From contig NAOQ01000795.1 in NCBI GenBank assembly GCA_002751075.1, positions 7,909 to 28,648 on the forward strand: DNA of 20,740 nucleotides. Direction: 5' to 3'. The stretch comes from Ichthyophonus hoferi (taxonomy: Eukaryota; Opisthokonta; Ichthyosporea; Ichthyophonida; Ichthyophonidae). How positions within the stretch are numbered: the first letter of the stretch is position 1; each line of letters opens with the position of its first letter. The notes beneath the pieces were generated by a model, which saw nothing but the letters and a program-made list of their open reading frames with translations, had not been told where the DNA came from and ran no database searches. This document shows, piece by piece, positions 20,217-20,740 of the stretch. The translations under genes were made by a program, and so were the position numbers.

Positions 20217-20333
20217 TATTATTGGTAAAATTATTAAAAAACCAATTTATTATTGGTTTATTATAACCTGAGCCATTTATAAGCCAACACTTTTTATTGG
20301 CATAAATACACCAATAATTTCCACAAACCAATC
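20217..20333. repeat. Cluster of CCAAT/ATTGG words with a short hairpin
   Basis: ATTGG at 20221, 20252 and 20296 and CCAAT at 20242, 20311 and 20328: six in about 115 bp. AAACCAAT (20239-20246) and ATTGGTTT (20252-20259) form an 8-bp stem with a 5-base loop. Whether this is an NF-Y/HAP-type site cluster or the debris of a small inverted-repeat element cannot be told from this window. Confidence 0.5.
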
Positions 20334-20599
20334 GTAAAATTCACACAAACTAGAAATAATCAGCGAATAATGATCTATATTACTATGTCGGTTAAGTAAA
20401 TAAAGTAGGGATCAAGCTTTTAATATTGTAACATTATAGGTTAAAATTTAAATTTAGCAGTTTATCTCCCTATTATTTCTTAATAAATAATCATTTGTTT
20501 ATTCATATGCTTTTGTGGTTAATCAGATATCCAATCATATTCTTAGGTGGACCTTTCAACCAAAAAAAAGATCAAACATATAGTATGCGCATTGGAAAC

Positions 20600-20673
20600 T
20601 AATAATAATAATAATAATAATAATAATAAGAATACTAATAATAATAATACTAATACTAATAATAAAAATGATA

Positions 20674-20740
<67 letters not shown>
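20600..20740. repeat. (AAT)n microsatellite at the window edge
   Basis: AAT units from about 20600 to the last base, with a few interruptions between 20630 and 20680 (AGAATACTAATA, AAAATGATAATAG). It probably extends beyond the window. Confidence 0.95.

Noticed and set aside
1-20740. tRNA, rRNA, or LTR-type elements
   Set aside because: No cloverleaf with matching arms, no rRNA-like conserved words, and no paired long terminal repeats or reverse-transcriptase motifs seen by eye on either strand; a covariance-model and translated search would be needed to exclude small or very decayed ones.

Overview
The window looks like a gene-poor, AT-rich, repeat-rich piece of a eukaryotic genome, most likely an early-diverging fungus (Zoopagomycota/Entomophthoromycotina or Mucoromycota type; the lineage is inference). 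The reasons are two spliceosomal genes with GT..AG introns of about 150-860 bp, an HSF-family protein with the 'LNMYDFHKV' recognition helix, a Gbp2/Hrb1-like two-RRM protein with the fungal-style 'REDREAE' and 'DRFAG' motifs, many microsatellites and Tc1-like DNA transposon remains. Nothing looks bacterial: no operons, no CRISPR, no rRNA, and no tRNA that I could find by eye.

Layout. 1-3331: microsatellites and AT-rich DNA without a recognisable gene. 3332-7741 (minus): a ten-exon gene for a 272-residue RNA-binding protein with two RRMs and two RG-rich stretches. All ten exons join in frame and the lengths sum to exactly 273 codons. A TATA motif at 8280-8285 and a possible 5' UTR intron at 7758-8060 fit a promoter near 8.3 kb. 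8.9-12.6 kb: a transposon graveyard holding three or more copies of a dispersed repeat, a ~225-bp tandem duplication with a 309-bp MITE at its junction, and a decayed Tc1/mariner-like element (about 10.08-11.71 kb). 14008-17235 (minus): a five-exon heat shock transcription factor gene (411 residues, all introns phase 0). 17.24-18.7 kb: the HSF upstream region, with a lysine-rich open frame on the opposite strand that I do not trust as a gene. 18.7-20.15 kb: a base-composition island, richer in GC, that I cannot assign. 20.2-20.74 kb: a cluster of CCAAT/ATTGG motifs and a long AAT microsatellite.

The two genes are both regulatory: one controls transcription under proteotoxic stress and the other is a likely mRNA-packaging/export or splicing factor. 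They lie 6.3 kb apart with transposons between, so I read their neighbourhood as chance rather than a functional cluster. The most distinctive structures are inside introns: a 30-bp minisatellite in HSF intron 2 that keeps about 400 nt of pre-mRNA almost free of AG dinucleotides before the acceptor, tandem CCAATCAA-bearing repeats in HSF intron 3, and C-rich pyrimidine tracts with G-quadruplex potential on the opposite strand. I see no clear undescribed multi-gene system here.
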